DNA from: an uncultured Coriobacteriaceae bacterium
Lineage (GTDB): Bacteria > Actinomycetota > Coriobacteriia > Coriobacteriales > QAMH01
Direction: 5' to 3'
NCBI GenBank assembly: GCA_900544245.1
Contig: UQUH01000001.1
Location: 9,339-73,338, forward strand
DNA: 64,000 nucleotides
Positions 18,691-28,142 of the stretch are shown here, in pieces. Each line of letters opens with the position of its first letter. The stretch's first letter is position 1. Under the pieces are notes generated by a model. That model was not told the DNA's origin. It ran no database searches and saw nothing but the letters and a program-made list of their open reading frames with translations. A program made the position numbers and the translations under genes.

Positions 18691-19163
18691 TTCACTGTCG
18701 ATGTAATTCCGTCGAGGACACCATGAGGCTGGGCGAGAAGGTCGCCGGGCTCGTGCAGATGAACGACTGCATCGTGTTGAGTGGCGACCTGGGCGCAGGC
18801 AAGACGCAATTCGCAAAGGGTTTTGCCGCCGGCCTCGGCGTCGATGACGACATCACCAGCCCCACCTTCAACATCCTGTTCGAGTATGTCGGCGACGAGT
18901 TGCCGCTGCTGCACTTCGACCTCTATAGGCTTGACGAGGAAGACGAGCTGACTGACATCGACTTCTTCGGCTTGCTCGAGAGCGGGGGCGTATGTCTGAT
19001 TGAATGGGGCGACAAGTTCGCCGCCGCCATGCCCGAAGACCGCGTTGACGTCAGGATTCTCGTTTCCGATGACGAGACGCGCACGGTCGATATCTCGGGC
19101 AACGGCGCGCGAGGCACGCAGCTGGAGGCGCAGCTCGCGAAGGTCCTCGATATCGCATCCTAG
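18687..19163 (+). CDS. tsaE: tRNA threonylcarbamoyladenosine ATPase TsaE
   Basis: A 158-residue P-loop ATPase that works with TsaB-TsaD to make t6A in tRNAs reading ANN codons. The Walker A is GDLGAGKTQ; TSPTFNI and HFDLYRL are family motifs. I choose the TTG start overlapping the udg stop because it supplies the leading strand and helix (CNSVEDTMRLGEKVA) that TsaE proteins carry; the first ATG would remove it. Its partners TsaB-TsaD are one fused gene 1.7 kb downstream. Confidence 0.92.
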   Translation: MIHCRCNSVEDTMRLGEKVAGLVQMNDCIVLSGDLGAGKTQFAKGFAAGLGVDDDITSPTFNILFEYVGDELPLLHFDLYRLDEEDELTDIDFFGLLESGGVCLIEWGDKFAAAMPEDRVDVRILVSDDETRTVDISGNGARGTQLEAQLAKVLDIAS

Positions 19164-19188
19164 GAAAGTCACGGTACAATAGCCAGTC

Positions 19189-19938
19189 ATGCAGCAAAAC
19201 GATCCATATTCGGTACTCGGTGTCGCTCGGGGCGCCTCGAAGGAGGAGGTGACCAAGGCCTACCGCAAGCTTGCCAAGAAGTACCATCCGGACCTCAATC
19301 CCGGTGACGAGCAGGCTGCGAAGAAGATGGCCGAGGTGAATGCCGCTTACGATTCCATCATGAACGGCACGCCCTATGGCCCGCGTGCGAGCGCGGGCAA
19401 TCCCTATGGCGGCCAGGGTGCGGCTGGCAATCCGTATGCCGGCTATGGCAGCGGACAGGGCGGCCAGGGTGGCCAGCAGCAAGGTGGATGGTACTACGGT
19501 CCGTTCGCCGGGGGTGGCCAGCAGCAAGGCGGCGGGCAATACTACGATCCGTTCGAGGAGATGTTTCGCCAGTGGCAGCAGGCGACCGATTCCGATGCCT
19601 ACCGCGAAGCGCGCGAGGAACAGCAGCGCCAACAGCGCGAGCAGGCGCGCAATACGGCGAATGGTTGCTTCAGGTGGGTCATGCTCATACTCATCATCAA
19701 CCTCGCCCTCAACATCTTCATGGGCGGATGCTCGGCATGGCGTAACTCGCTGCTCTTCCCCAATGCAAGCACGACGTCAAAGGAGGCGGCGCCGCCCCTC
19801 AACGCCAACGGCGGTTCCGGGGATACGGGCTCGTCATCGTCAAGCAGCTCGGCGGCCACCACGCAGAGACCTTTCTCGTTTGACGTGATAGATCGCGCAA
19901 GCACCGTTACCTACACGGTCGACTTGCCGCACGAATGA
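19189..19938 (+). CDS. J-domain membrane protein
   Basis: A 249-residue protein with an N-terminal J domain (residues 5-62) bearing the H33-P34-D35 triad that activates DnaK ATPase. A glycine/glutamine-rich linker (about 65-130) with repeated GGQG and QQQGG runs follows. A charged segment and one transmembrane helix (about 162-183) come next, then an S/T-rich external stretch. It has no zinc-finger or client-binding domain, so it is not DnaJ itself but a specialised co-chaperone tethered to the membrane. The client is unknown. Confidence 0.8.
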   Translation: MQQNDPYSVLGVARGASKEEVTKAYRKLAKKYHPDLNPGDEQAAKKMAEVNAAYDSIMNGTPYGPRASAGNPYGGQGAAGNPYAGYGSGQGGQGGQQQGGWYYGPFAGGGQQQGGGQYYDPFEEMFRQWQQATDSDAYREAREEQQRQQREQARNTANGCFRWVMLILIINLALNIFMGGCSAWRNSLLFPNASTTSKEAAPPLNANGGSGDTGSSSSSSSAATTQRPFSFDVIDRASTVTYTVDLPHE

Positions 19939-19951
19939 TGCCGCATGTGAG

Positions 19952-20869
19952 ATGCGCATGTTCTCGCGGTTCAGGAAAAACGAGGATGCTCGGCAGGAGA
20001 TGAAGCTGCGCTCTGCCGCGACCGCGCTCGCCGCGGTGGCGGTCATCATCCTGGGCGCGGGGTTCTTCATGCTGGTCGCGTTGGCGAGCGGGTATATCAA
20101 GACGACCGGCACGTACACGACGACGAAGCTCGTTGCGGGAAGCTACTCGAGCACCGTCGAATGCTCGGGCAGCGTCGAGCCGATCCGCGTGACGGACGTG
20201 AACACGAAGGCCGCCGGGACGGTCACGGCCGTTTACGTGCAAGATGGCCAATACGTGAAGCAGGGCACGGTACTGTTCGAGATTCAGGATGCTGGCGCGG
20301 ACGCGCAGGCGATAACGGCCAGCGTCTCGGGTACGGTGATGAACATGGTGGTTGCGATGGGCATGACGAGCGATCAGCTCGCGCAGGCGGGCATGGCGAT
20401 GCAGATCGCGGACATGAACGTGCTCGTTGGCGTCGTGCAGGTGCCGGAGTACGTCTCGGTGCTTCTCGAGGATGGCCAGTACGCGAATGTCACTTCCACC
20501 GTGACCCCCGGAGTTCACTACAAGGGGATGCTCACGGGTCTTTCGAAGGACTCCGGTTCGTCGTCTTTGACCAGCAGCGGGCAGGCGCTTTACGATGCGT
20601 CGATCATGTTCGACGATCCGGGAAGCCTCAAGGTGGGCGACCCCATCGACGCCCAGATGCGCATCGATGATTTCGGACAGGTGTTCTACGTGCCCGCGAA
20701 TGCCGTGCGCGAGATAGATGGCACGGCGTACGTCGATATAGTGCGCTCGAACGGCACGATCGAGCAGCATCAGGTCGAGCTGCTGGGCACGGGCGATGAC
20801 GGCCGCAAGATCATCAAGGGCGACGTGCTGACGAGTGAAACGACCATCCGGGCCGATTTGGGCGAGTAG
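19952..20869 (+). CDS. HlyD/MacA-like membrane-fusion adaptor, orphan
   Basis: A 305-residue protein with a cytoplasmic basic N-terminus and one transmembrane helix (about 25-48). A split biotinyl-lipoyl-like barrel follows, with SGSVEPIRVTDV, DGQYVKQGTVLFEIQDA and SVSGTVMNMVV. A beta-barrel domain resembling HlyD/MacA adaptors ends with VPANAVREIDG. Such adaptors normally serve an ABC exporter, but no MacB-like gene is adjacent: the flanks are a J-domain gene and tsaB-tsaD. It may work with a transporter elsewhere or act as a surface protein in its own right. Confidence 0.72.
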   Translation: MRMFSRFRKNEDARQEMKLRSAATALAAVAVIILGAGFFMLVALASGYIKTTGTYTTTKLVAGSYSSTVECSGSVEPIRVTDVNTKAAGTVTAVYVQDGQYVKQGTVLFEIQDAGADAQAITASVSGTVMNMVVAMGMTSDQLAQAGMAMQIADMNVLVGVVQVPEYVSVLLEDGQYANVTSTVTPGVHYKGMLTGLSKDSGSSSLTSSGQALYDASIMFDDPGSLKVGDPIDAQMRIDDFGQVFYVPANAVREIDGTAYVDIVRSNGTIEQHQVELLGTGDDGRKIIKGDVLTSETTIRADLGE

Positions 20870-20878
20870 GAGAGGGAC

Positions 20879-22744
20879 ATGAGGGCATTGGCGCTCGATA
20901 CCGCGAGCACGCAGACGGTGCTCGCGCTGGCGGATCTCGACGAGATTTCGGGAGAGGCCACCCTGCTCGCATCATGCCAGGTCGATGCGCCGCGGCAGGC
21001 CAACCAGGTCCTGCTCGCACGGGCCGCCCTCCTGCTCGAGGAAGCCGGGCTCGTGACGGGTGATGTCGATGCCGTCGCCGTGGGCCGCGGCCCCGGGTCG
21101 TTCACCGGCGTGCGCATCGGCGTGGCGACTGCCAAGGGAATCGCCTGCGGCCTGGGGGTTGCGCTGTACGGAGTCTCCACGCTCGATTCGGTTGCCTGGC
21201 GTGCTTGGCGTGCCGGCGTGCGTGGCAGGTTGGGCGTCGTGGCCGATGCCATGCGCAAGGAAGTGTACCCCGTGCGCTACGAGCTTGATGACGCGGGCAT
21301 TACGCGGTTGGATCCCGACACGGTGGCCAAGCCGGCGCAAGTCGCGCAGGCGTGGGCTGGTGAGGAAGACGACATCACGCTCACGGGTGATGGGCTGCTG
21401 AAGTACGCCGAATTCTTCGAGGGAGCGCCGTTCGCGTTTGCGCCCGAGGAACTCTGGTTGCCCGATGGCCAGTCTCTCGTCAGCGCGTTTGCGCAGGCAT
21501 TTGCGATGGGGAAGGCCGGGTCCGGAGATGCCGCGGCCCTCGTCCCCGTCTACACGCGCCTGTCGGACGCCGAGGAGAACGAGCAGGCGCGTCTGGCCAA
21601 GATGACCGACCCACGCGATGCGCAGAAGCGCGAGCGTCTGCAGCGCGAGATCGAGCGCACCGATCGTGCGATGCGCGTCTCCCGGCCCAAATCCGAGGGT
21701 GCGACCGAAGGTGCCGCAACGTACGAGCCTCCCTTCATCCTCGCAATCGAGAGCTCATGCGACGAGACGGCCGCCGCCGTCATCGATGGCGGGCGTGATG
21801 TGCTCGCGGATTGCATCGCGAGTCAAATCGACTTTCACAAGCGCTTTGGGGGCGTCGTCCCCGAAATCGCCTCGCGCAAGCACACCGAGGCCATCGTGCC
21901 GACGGTCATGTACACGATGGAGCAGGCTGGTTTGGGCTTCGATGACCTTTCCGCCGTGGCATGCACCATCGGGCCGGGTCTGGTGGGTGCGCTCGTCGTT
22001 GGCGTGGCCTTTGCCAAGGGGCTGTGCTTCGCGACGGGGTTACCCTTCATCGGCGTGAACCATCTCGAGGGACATCTCTACGCGAATCGCTACGTCGATC
22101 CAACGCTCGAGCCACCATTTGTCGCGTTGCTCGTGAGCGGCGGGCATACCATGCTCGTGCACGTGAGGGGCTGGGGCGACTACGAGGTGCTGGGCAGCAC
22201 GCTCGACGATGCCGTGGGCGAGGCGTTCGACAAGGTCGCCAAGGCCCTCGAACTGGGGTATCCCGGTGGCCCCGTTCTGAGCAGGTACGCGAAGGACGGA
22301 GACGCGAAGGCCATCGCGTTTCCGCGCGCGATGATGCATAGCGGGGACCTGCGGTTCTCGCTTTCGGGCCTCAAGACAGCCGTCATCACGTACATCAACG
22401 AGCAGAACAAAGCGGGCATGTCCATCGACATCCCCGATCTCGCGGCGAGCTTCACTGCGGCTGTCGTGGACGTCCTCGTGGCCAAATCGCTCGACGCATG
22501 CAAGCAGACGGGCTCGCGCGTCCTGTGCATTGGCGGAGGCGTCGCGGCCAATCCCGACTTGCGCGAGGCGCTTGCGGCAAGCCTCGGCAAACGCGGAATC
22601 CGCGTCATCATGCCCGAGCTCTCGGACTGTGCGGACAACGCCTCCATGATCGCCTCGGTTGGCCTCGACCTCTTCGAGGCGGGTGAGCGCACCGGGCTCG
22701 ATTCCGACCCCCAAGCCCACATGCCCCTGCGCACGAGGGAATAA
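20879..22744 (+). CDS. tsaD: Fused TsaB-TsaD, t6A biosynthesis
   Basis: A 621-residue fusion. Residues 1-225 are TsaB, starting MRALALDTASTQTVLAL with the VGRGPGSFTGVRIG motif. Residues 226-285 are a charged linker. Residues 286-617 are TsaD, beginning LAIESSCDETAAAVID (E291), with the metal-binding H395-LEG-H399 pair and the late GGGVAANPDLRE motif. The fused enzyme transfers threonylcarbamoyl to A37 of tRNA. RimI, which sits between or beside the two in many bacteria, is not in this region. One polypeptide would force 1:1 stoichiometry of two normally separate subunits. Confidence 0.93.
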   Translation: MRALALDTASTQTVLALADLDEISGEATLLASCQVDAPRQANQVLLARAALLLEEAGLVTGDVDAVAVGRGPGSFTGVRIGVATAKGIACGLGVALYGVSTLDSVAWRAWRAGVRGRLGVVADAMRKEVYPVRYELDDAGITRLDPDTVAKPAQVAQAWAGEEDDITLTGDGLLKYAEFFEGAPFAFAPEELWLPDGQSLVSAFAQAFAMGKAGSGDAAALVPVYTRLSDAEENEQARLAKMTDPRDAQKRERLQREIERTDRAMRVSRPKSEGATEGAATYEPPFILAIESSCDETAAAVIDGGRDVLADCIASQIDFHKRFGGVVPEIASRKHTEAIVPTVMYTMEQAGLGFDDLSAVACTIGPGLVGALVVGVAFAKGLCFATGLPFIGVNHLEGHLYANRYVDPTLEPPFVALLVSGGHTMLVHVRGWGDYEVLGSTLDDAVGEAFDKVAKALELGYPGGPVLSRYAKDGDAKAIAFPRAMMHSGDLRFSLSGLKTAVITYINEQNKAGMSIDIPDLAASFTAAVVDVLVAKSLDACKQTGSRVLCIGGGVAANPDLREALAASLGKRGIRVIMPELSDCADNASMIASVGLDLFEAGERTGLDSDPQAHMPLRTRE

Positions 22745-22756
22745 TGGACGAGATGA

Positions 22757-22787
22757 TGTGCCAAAGGGTCTGACCCCCCCTGGCACA
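22757..22787. repeat. REP-like palindrome 1
   Basis: TGTGCCA and TGGCACA flank an inner GGGTCTGACCCC core. It sits directly after tsaB-tsaD and could also work as a terminator hairpin, though no T-run follows. Confidence 0.6.
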
Positions 22788-22790
22788 GTA

Positions 22791-22831
22791 CTGACCAGAC
22801 AAAAGCGCCCCGGTGACAATCGTCTGGTCAG
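22791..22831. repeat. Second inverted repeat after tsaD
   Basis: CTGACCAGAC and GTCTGGTCAG form a perfect 10-bp inverted repeat around a 21-base loop, starting three bases after the first palindrome. The remaining 164 bases before groES are AT-richer and should hold the groESL promoter; I see no CIRCE element in them. Confidence 0.6.
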
Positions 22832-22995
22832 GTCCGGCCCTCCGCTTCATGCCTATAAGGTTCCTACAAGGAAATCTAAGTGCAGCATTGATAGATAATT
22901 TCTTACGGAATGTTAACAAGCATGGCCTCGGGAGATGCTGCGGTCTATTATCAGAGAGTCAATTTTTCGCAGCTCTCAACGAGGAGGCACCAAAG

Positions 22996-23280
22996 ATGAA
23001 TTTGAAGCCGCTGGGCGATCGAGTCATCATCAAGCAGGATGAGGCGGAAGAGACCACCGCATCCGGTCTGATTCTCACGAGCAATTCCAAGGAAAAGCCG
23101 CAACGCGGCAAGGTCATCGCCGTTGGCGAGGGCAAGTACGATCATGGCAAGCTCATCCCGGTTTCCGTCAAGCCGGGCGATACCGTTATCTACGGCAAGT
23201 ACGGCGGACAGGACGTCACCGTCGATGGCGAGGAATACGTCATCCTGCGTGCCGATGACCTGTACGCAGTTGTCGACTAA
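22996..23280 (+). CDS. groES: Co-chaperonin GroES
   Basis: A 94-residue GroES, the lid of the GroEL folding chamber. MNLKPLGDRVIIKQDEAEE is the usual start, and the mobile loop (about residues 16-33) and VKPGDTVIYGKYGG motif are intact. GAGGAGGC lies eight bases before the ATG, ruling out the longer upstream frame. It is followed 28 bases later by groEL. Neither CIRCE nor an obvious HAIR box is seen upstream. Confidence 0.96.
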   Translation: MNLKPLGDRVIIKQDEAEETTASGLILTSNSKEKPQRGKVIAVGEGKYDHGKLIPVSVKPGDTVIYGKYGGQDVTVDGEEYVILRADDLYAVVD

Positions 23281-23308
23281 ACATCACTTGTGAAAGGAAT
23301 GATCATCA

Positions 23309-24943
23309 ATGGCTGCTAAGAACATTAGCTTTGGTTCCGATGCGCGCAGCGCCCTTGCCGCCGGCGCATCCAAACTCGCCGATGCCGTCAAGGTCACGCT
23401 TGGCCCCAAGGGCCGTTACGTCGCCTGCGAGCGCAGCTTCGGTGCACCGCTCATCACCAACGACGGCGTGACCGTCGCCAAGGAGATCGAGCTCGAGGAC
23501 AAGGTCGAGAACATGGGCGCGCAGCTCATCCGCGAGGCCGCCGTCAAGACCAACGACGTTGCCGGTGACGGCACCACCACCGCCACGCTTCTCGCCGATG
23601 TCATGATTCGCGACGGTCTCAAGAACGTGACCGCCGGCGCCAATCCCATCGCCATCCGCACGGGCATGAATAAGGCCGTCGACGCATTGGTCGAGAAGGT
23701 CAAGAAGGACGCCAAGGAGGTCAAGACCTTCGACGAGATCAAGAACGTCGGCGCCATCTCCGCGGGCGATCCGCAGATTGGCGAGAAGATCGCCGACGCC
23801 ATGGAGAAGGTCGGCAAGGACGGCGTCATCACCGTCGAGGATTCCAACACCTTCGGCATCGACATCGACGTCGTGGAGGGCATGGAGTTCGACAAGGGCT
23901 ACCTGAGCCCCTACATGGTCAACAACACCGAGACCATGAAGGCCGAGCTTTCCAACCCCTACATCCTCATCACCGACCAGAAGATCTCCACCATCCAGGA
24001 CATCCTGCCGCTGCTCGAGGGCATCATGCAGTCCGGCAAGCCGCTCCTCATCATTGCCGAGGACGTGGAGAGCGAGGCGCTGGCCACGCTCGTCCTCAAC
24101 AAGATTCGCGGCACGCTCAACGTCGTCGCCGTCAAGGCTCCCGGCTTCGGTGATCGCCGCAAGCGCATGCTCGAGGACATCGCCATCGTCACCGGCGGCC
24201 AGCCCATCATGGAGGAGCTCGGCGTCGCGCTTTCCGACGTCACGCTCGACATGCTCGGTACCGCCAAGAGCGTCAAGGTGACCAAGGACGCCACGACCAT
24301 CGTCGATGGTGCGGGCAAGAAGGCCGATATCGAGGAGCGCATCAACACCATCAACGCGCAGATCGAGGAGACCAGCTCCGATTTCGATCGCGAGAAGCTC
24401 CAGGAGCGCAAGGCCAAGCTTTCCGGCGGTGTTGCCGTCATCAAGGTCGGCGCCGCGACTGAGGCCGAGCTCAAGGAGACCAAGTCTCGTATCGACGATG
24501 CGCTGCAGGCCACGCATGCGGCTGTCGAGGAGGGTATCGTCGCCGGCGGCGGCGCCGCGCTCATCGATGCTATGACCGTTCTCGACGATCTTAAGGCCGA
24601 GGACGTCGACGAGCAGGTCGGCATCAACATCGTGAGCAAGGCTTGTGAGGCCCCGATGCGCGCCATTGCCGAGAACTCCGGCTTCGAGGGCTCTGTCGTC
24701 ATCGACAAGATCAAGAACTCCAAGACCGGCTATGGCCTGAACGCCGCGACTGGCGAGTACGGCAAGATGATCGACATGGGTGTCATCGACCCGGTCAAGG
24801 TCGTCCGCTCGGCGCTGCAGAACGCCACTTCCGTGGCGACCATGCTGCTCATCACGGCTGCCACCGTGTCCGATGTCCCCAAGGAAGGTCCGGACATGGC
24901 CGAGATGGCCGCTGCCATGCAGGGTGCCGGCGGCATGATGTAA
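23309..24943 (+). CDS. groEL: Chaperonin GroEL
   Basis: A 544-residue GroEL with complete equatorial, intermediate and apical domains. The ATP site [10 protein letters not shown] and [11 protein letters not shown] motifs are near residues 50 and 86. The protein ends in GGMM, the common disordered tail, here short. It is co-transcribed with groES and followed by a terminator. A 403-codon open frame on the opposite strand is a codon-bias shadow. Confidence 0.97.
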   Translation: MAAKNISFGSDARSALAAGASKLADAVKVTLGPKGRYVACERSFGAPLITNDGVTVAKEIELEDKVENMGAQLIREAAVKTNDVAGDGTTTATLLADVMIRDGLKNVTAGANPIAIRTGMNKAVDALVEKVKKDAKEVKTFDEIKNVGAISAGDPQIGEKIADAMEKVGKDGVITVEDSNTFGIDIDVVEGMEFDKGYLSPYMVNNTETMKAELSNPYILITDQKISTIQDILPLLEGIMQSGKPLLIIAEDVESEALATLVLNKIRGTLNVVAVKAPGFGDRRKRMLEDIAIVTGGQPIMEELGVALSDVTLDMLGTAKSVKVTKDATTIVDGAGKKADIEERINTINAQIEETSSDFDREKLQERKAKLSGGVAVIKVGAATEAELKETKSRIDDALQATHAAVEEGIVAGGGAALIDAMTVLDDLKAEDVDEQVGINIVSKACEAPMRAIAENSGFEGSVVIDKIKNSKTGYGLNAATGEYGKMIDMGVIDPVKVVRSALQNATSVATMLLITAATVSDVPKEGPDMAEMAAAMQGAGGMM

Positions 24944-24972
24944 GTCTCGCGATATATCGCAACGACTCGGAG

Positions 24973-25006
24973 GAAGGGTTCGCGTTATGCGGGCCCTTCT
25001 TTTATT
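24973..25006 (+). terminator. Terminator after groEL
   Basis: GAAGGG(T)TCGC pairs with GCGGGCCCTTC and a TTTTATT run follows. It lies against the 3' end of the opposing EamA gene and may serve both. Confidence 0.75.
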
Positions 25007-25883
25007 GTTCTCTTGGCTTCACGGTGACCGTGAGGATTGAGATCACGACGAGCAACGCGCCGATTGCCTGGAAGCCATCGATTGTCTCGCCGAGGATGAG
25101 CCAGGCGAGTAGCAGTGACGAGGGTGTCTCGATGATGCTGATGATGGAGGCCTTGGTTGCGCCAATGCGCCCGATGGCGAAGATGTAGAGCACGATGGGC
25201 AAGATGGTGGCGAGTATGGACAGGCCGCTTCCGAGTGCGATTTCTCTCGGGCCGATGAGGGTCAGCCCACCGAGCTCGCCGGCGAAGAAGACGAGTGACC
25301 CCGCAAGGCACACGAGCGAAATCGTGAAGGTCGCCGTGAACGAGCTCTCGACCCGTGCCGTCTTCTGTATGAGTACGGAGTAGATCGCGAACGAGATGCA
25401 GGCTCCGATGGCGAGGGCGACGCCGAGGAGGTCGATCGTGCCCTGCCCGGGAGAGAGCACTCCCGAAATGAGGACGATGCCGCACAGCGAGAGTGCGAGC
25501 GCGATGACGATGCGTGCCATGAGCCTCTCGTGAAAGACGAAGACGTTCATGACGGCGACGATGGCGGGAAACGTGTAGAAGAGGACGGTCGTCAAGCCGG
25601 CGCTGATGCGTTCGACTGCGAGGAAGTACAGCCAGGCGGAGAGGAAGAAGAAAATCGACTGCACGTACACGGCGGGCTGGCGGCTGATGAACTTGCGCTC
25701 GTGGAAAAGGAGTATGTAGAGCCCGAGAAAGATCACGGTGCAGATGAAGCGCAGCACCATGACGAGTTGCGCATCCAGGCCGGCTTCGTAGAGCAACTTG
25801 GCGAAGATGCCCATGGTTGCGTAGAGCACTGCCTGTATGATGCCGGCAATGTATCCGGCTGCCTGCGATTGAGCCTTGTCCAC
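25002..25883 (-). CDS. EamA/DMT-family transporter
   Basis: A 293-residue protein with ten hydrophobic helices arranged as two EamA repeats (about 10-145 and 155-288), the drug/metabolite transporter fold used for export of amino acids or other small metabolites. The substrate cannot be told from sequence. It runs toward groEL on the opposite strand and lies 7 bases downstream of a thioesterase gene, probably in the same transcript. Confidence 0.85.
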   Translation of the reverse strand: MDKAQSQAAGYIAGIIQAVLYATMGIFAKLLYEAGLDAQLVMVLRFICTVIFLGLYILLFHERKFISRQPAVYVQSIFFFLSAWLYFLAVERISAGLTTVLFYTFPAIVAVMNVFVFHERLMARIVIALALSLCGIVLISGVLSPGQGTIDLLGVALAIGACISFAIYSVLIQKTARVESSFTATFTISLVCLAGSLVFFAGELGGLTLIGPREIALGSGLSILATILPIVLYIFAIGRIGATKASIISIIETPSSLLLAWLILGETIDGFQAIGALLVVISILTVTVKPREQ

Positions 25884-25890
25884 GGATGCC

Positions 25891-26301
25891 TCAGTGAGTC
25901 GTGCGCATTACGGTCGCGCTCATGCGGGCGACGAGGTTGCCGGGTTCGTCGAAGAGGTCAATCGTGAAGAAGGCGAGATTGCGACCGAGCTTGTCGGGAT
26001 GGGCGACAGCCTTGAGCTTGTTGCCCTTGACGCGACGCATGTGGGCGATGCTGGAATTGGTCGAGGCCGACGGAGGTTGGTTGACGTTGCTCGCGACGGC
26101 GAGCGCGTAATCCGCAAGCGAGAAGAAGACGCCACCCATCACGAAGCCCTGGGCATTGTGATGGCGGTCGTCGATTTCCATGCTCACGGTCGCGATGCCG
26201 GTTTCGAAGTCGTAGTCGTCGATGGTCGCCCCCAGGCACTTGCGTGCGAACTCGTCGTCGGCGAAGTACGCGCGAATGCCCTCGATACTGTCGAAATCCA
26301 C
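25891..26301 (-). CDS. Hotdog-fold thioesterase, PaaI-like
   Basis: A 136-residue single-hotdog protein. The signature HHNAQGFVMGGVFFSLADYALAV carries the residues that usually bind and attack acyl-CoA in PaaI/4HBT-type thioesterases. The open frame extends 35 codons upstream, but GTG at 26301 with AGAGGAGCG in front gives the normal N-terminus. The substrate is probably an aryl- or acyl-CoA. It precedes the EamA gene by 7 bases. Confidence 0.85.
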   Translation of the reverse strand: MDFDSIEGIRAYFADDEFARKCLGATIDDYDFETGIATVSMEIDDRHHNAQGFVMGGVFFSLADYALAVASNVNQPPSASTNSSIAHMRRVKGNKLKAVAHPDKLGRNLAFFTIDLFDEPGNLVARMSATVMRTTH

Positions 26302-26458
26302 GGTCGCTCCTCTTTTCTCGCGGACAGTACCACCAGTGTAGACCAACAGATAACGACTTGGTACATGTGTTCGGGATTGACGCGTCCGAGATGCCCGAAA
26401 ACGCATTATTCGCTAGAATAGGGGCGCATGGTCGTAGTTAAGGAGCCGCGCAACAAAA

Positions 26459-27812
26459 ATGTTTACCGTGATCAGCATTCTGCTCGTCATCTTTTTCCTC
26501 TTGATGAACGCCTTCTTCGTCATTGCAGAATTCGCCCTGGTACGTGTCCGCAAGTCGCAGATCGAGCTCGCCGTCGAAGAGAAGAAGCCCGGCGCGCGAG
26601 CTGCCAAGAAAATCGCCGAAAACATAAACGCGTATCTCTCGGCCTGCCAGCTTGGCATCACGCTTGCGTCGCTTGCCATAGGCTGGGTGGGGGGGGCTGC
26701 CGCGGCCGCGGGTCCGGATCATGCCTGCCGTGTCCGCGGTTCTCGAGATGCCGCTTCTTGCAGCGGGGCTGCCCGAGAGCACCATCTATCCCATTTGCGT
26801 CGGCGTCGGCTTCTTCATCGTGACGACGCTGCACGTCGTGGTGGGTGAGCTCATTCCCAAGTCCTTCGCGATCTTCTCGACCGAGAAGTACGCGTTGGCG
26901 ACCGCGGGTCCCCTCGCGCTCTTCTACAAGATTACCTATCCGTTCATGTGGCTGTTCAACGGAATAACCAACCTCGTCGTCCGTGCGACCGGTCATGATC
27001 CGGCAAAGGAGCACGAGGTCTACACCGACGAGGAGATCAAGCTGCTCATCGACGAGTCGACGGAAAGCGGCCTCATCGACCCCGAGCAAAACGAGTACGT
27101 CGACAACATCTTCGACTTGGGAGATAAGGACGCCGAGGCCATCATGACCCCGCGCATGGACATGATCTGCCTCGACACCGAGGACACGCTCGATGAGAAT
27201 CTCGAACTCATCCACGAGCACAAGTACACGCGCTATCCCGTGTGTAGCGGCTCCAAGGATAACGTCATCGGGTTTGTGCACGTGAAGGATCTCTTCGATC
27301 AGGAGCGGGGCCTGCCCCTCGAGGACTGGAACATCCGCGAGCTTCCCGCGGTGCCCGAGACGCTGCCCATCGCACGCCTGCTCGACACGCTGAGGGAAAA
27401 CCGTACGGGCATCTGCCAGGTAATCGACGAGCACGGTGGCACGGCCGGAATCGTGACCATGTCAGACGTGTTCGAGCAGATCGTGGGCCGTGTCGATGAC
27501 GAGTACTATCACGACGACGAGGAAGAGGAGGTCGTCGAGCTTTCCGACGGTAACTTCGAGATTGACGGCGCGCTTGCCATCGACGACCTCGAGGAGATCA
27601 TCGGGTTCAGGCCCGAGCAAGCCGACGAGGTCGAGACCGTGGGCGGCCTGTTCATGGCGCTTACCGATGGCATTCCCGACGAGGGCGATGTCGCGGAGAT
27701 GGACCACTACGACAAGCATGTCAAGTTCACCGTGCTGAGCATGGATCGTCACCGCATCGACAAGATCAGGTGCGTCGTCACCGTGGCCGAGTCCGAGGAC
27801 GAAGAGGACTAG
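26459..27812 (+). pseudogene. CNNM/HlyC-CorC-type membrane protein split by a frameshift
   Basis: The parts add up to one hemolysin/CNNM-family protein of about 450 residues: DUF21 membrane domain, two CBS domains (with EAIMTPRMDMI and GTAGIVTMSD), and a C-terminal CorC/HlyC domain. Frame one holds the start through LASLAIGWVGG. Frame two holds the rest from about 26715, including VVVGELIPKSFAIF. Removing one base between 26689 and 26712 restores the whole protein. That interval contains a run of eight Gs (26689-26696). It could be a dead gene, a phase-variable switch or a read error. Members move Mg2+ or related ions or regulate such transport. Confidence 0.8.
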
Positions 27813-27835
27813 GCGGGAACACGGCGAAAAAGTTC

Positions 27836-27867
27836 TTGCATTTTCATGTGTCCGCGCGTAGTATAGT
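27836..27867 (+). promoter_or_regulatory. Possible promoter of the initiator tRNA
   Basis: TTGCAT (27836-27841) and TATAGT (27862-27867) stand in front of the tRNA. The 20-base gap is longer than ideal, so only the -10 is convincing. Confidence 0.4.
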
Positions 27868-27899
27868 CAAACGCGCTTGAAGCGCACTGCTCAACATAT

Positions 27900-27976
27900 T
27901 GCGGGGTGGAGCAGTCTGGTAGCTCGCCGGGCTCATAACCCGGAGGTCGTCAGTTCAAATCTGGCCCCCGCGACCA
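27900..27976 (+). tRNA. Initiator tRNA-fMet (CAT)
   Basis: A 77-base cloverleaf with encoded CCA. The anticodon loop is CTCATAA, and the anticodon stem has the three consecutive G-C pairs (GGG/CCC) specific to initiators. The T arm is GTCAG-TTCAAAT-CTGGC. By alignment to other initiator tRNAs, position 1 is T and position 72 is G, giving a weak U-G contact instead of the usual C-A mismatch. Confidence 0.92.
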
Positions 27977-27985
27977 AGAAACCGT

Positions 27986-28019
27986 AGGTCAGAGGCTATT
28001 TTCTCTGACCTGCTTTTTT
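27986..28019 (+). terminator. Terminator after tRNA-fMet
   Basis: AGGTCAGAG pairs perfectly with CTCTGACCT and GCTTTTTTC follows. The next 120 bases up to the response-regulator stop hold no gene I can see. Confidence 0.88.
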
Positions 28020-28142
28020 CTTCTTTCCTAAGAAATCTCATAAAATGGGACAAAAACGGGGCAACTGAATTGTTTCTGAAGGGATCAGTCCCGAAAGTCC
28101 TATCTTTCGAATCCGTGCTCTCCGCCCGCTCCGCGCCCAGAA

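Noticed and set aside
22832..22995. CIRCE or HAIR element before groES
   Set aside because: No TTAGCACTC-type arms or CTTGAGT-type pair could be found; only a loose AGAG/CTCT match exists.
23306..24517. 403-codon open frame opposite groEL
   Set aside because: groEL is certain on the plus strand. The antisense frame has a biased, repetitive D/L/G-rich translation and no ribosome site, as expected from GC-rich codon use.
28020..28142. Attachment site or integrase relic after tRNA-fMet
   Set aside because: GGGACAAAAACGGGGCAAC looks like repeats near some integrases, but there is no integrase and no second copy of the tRNA end.
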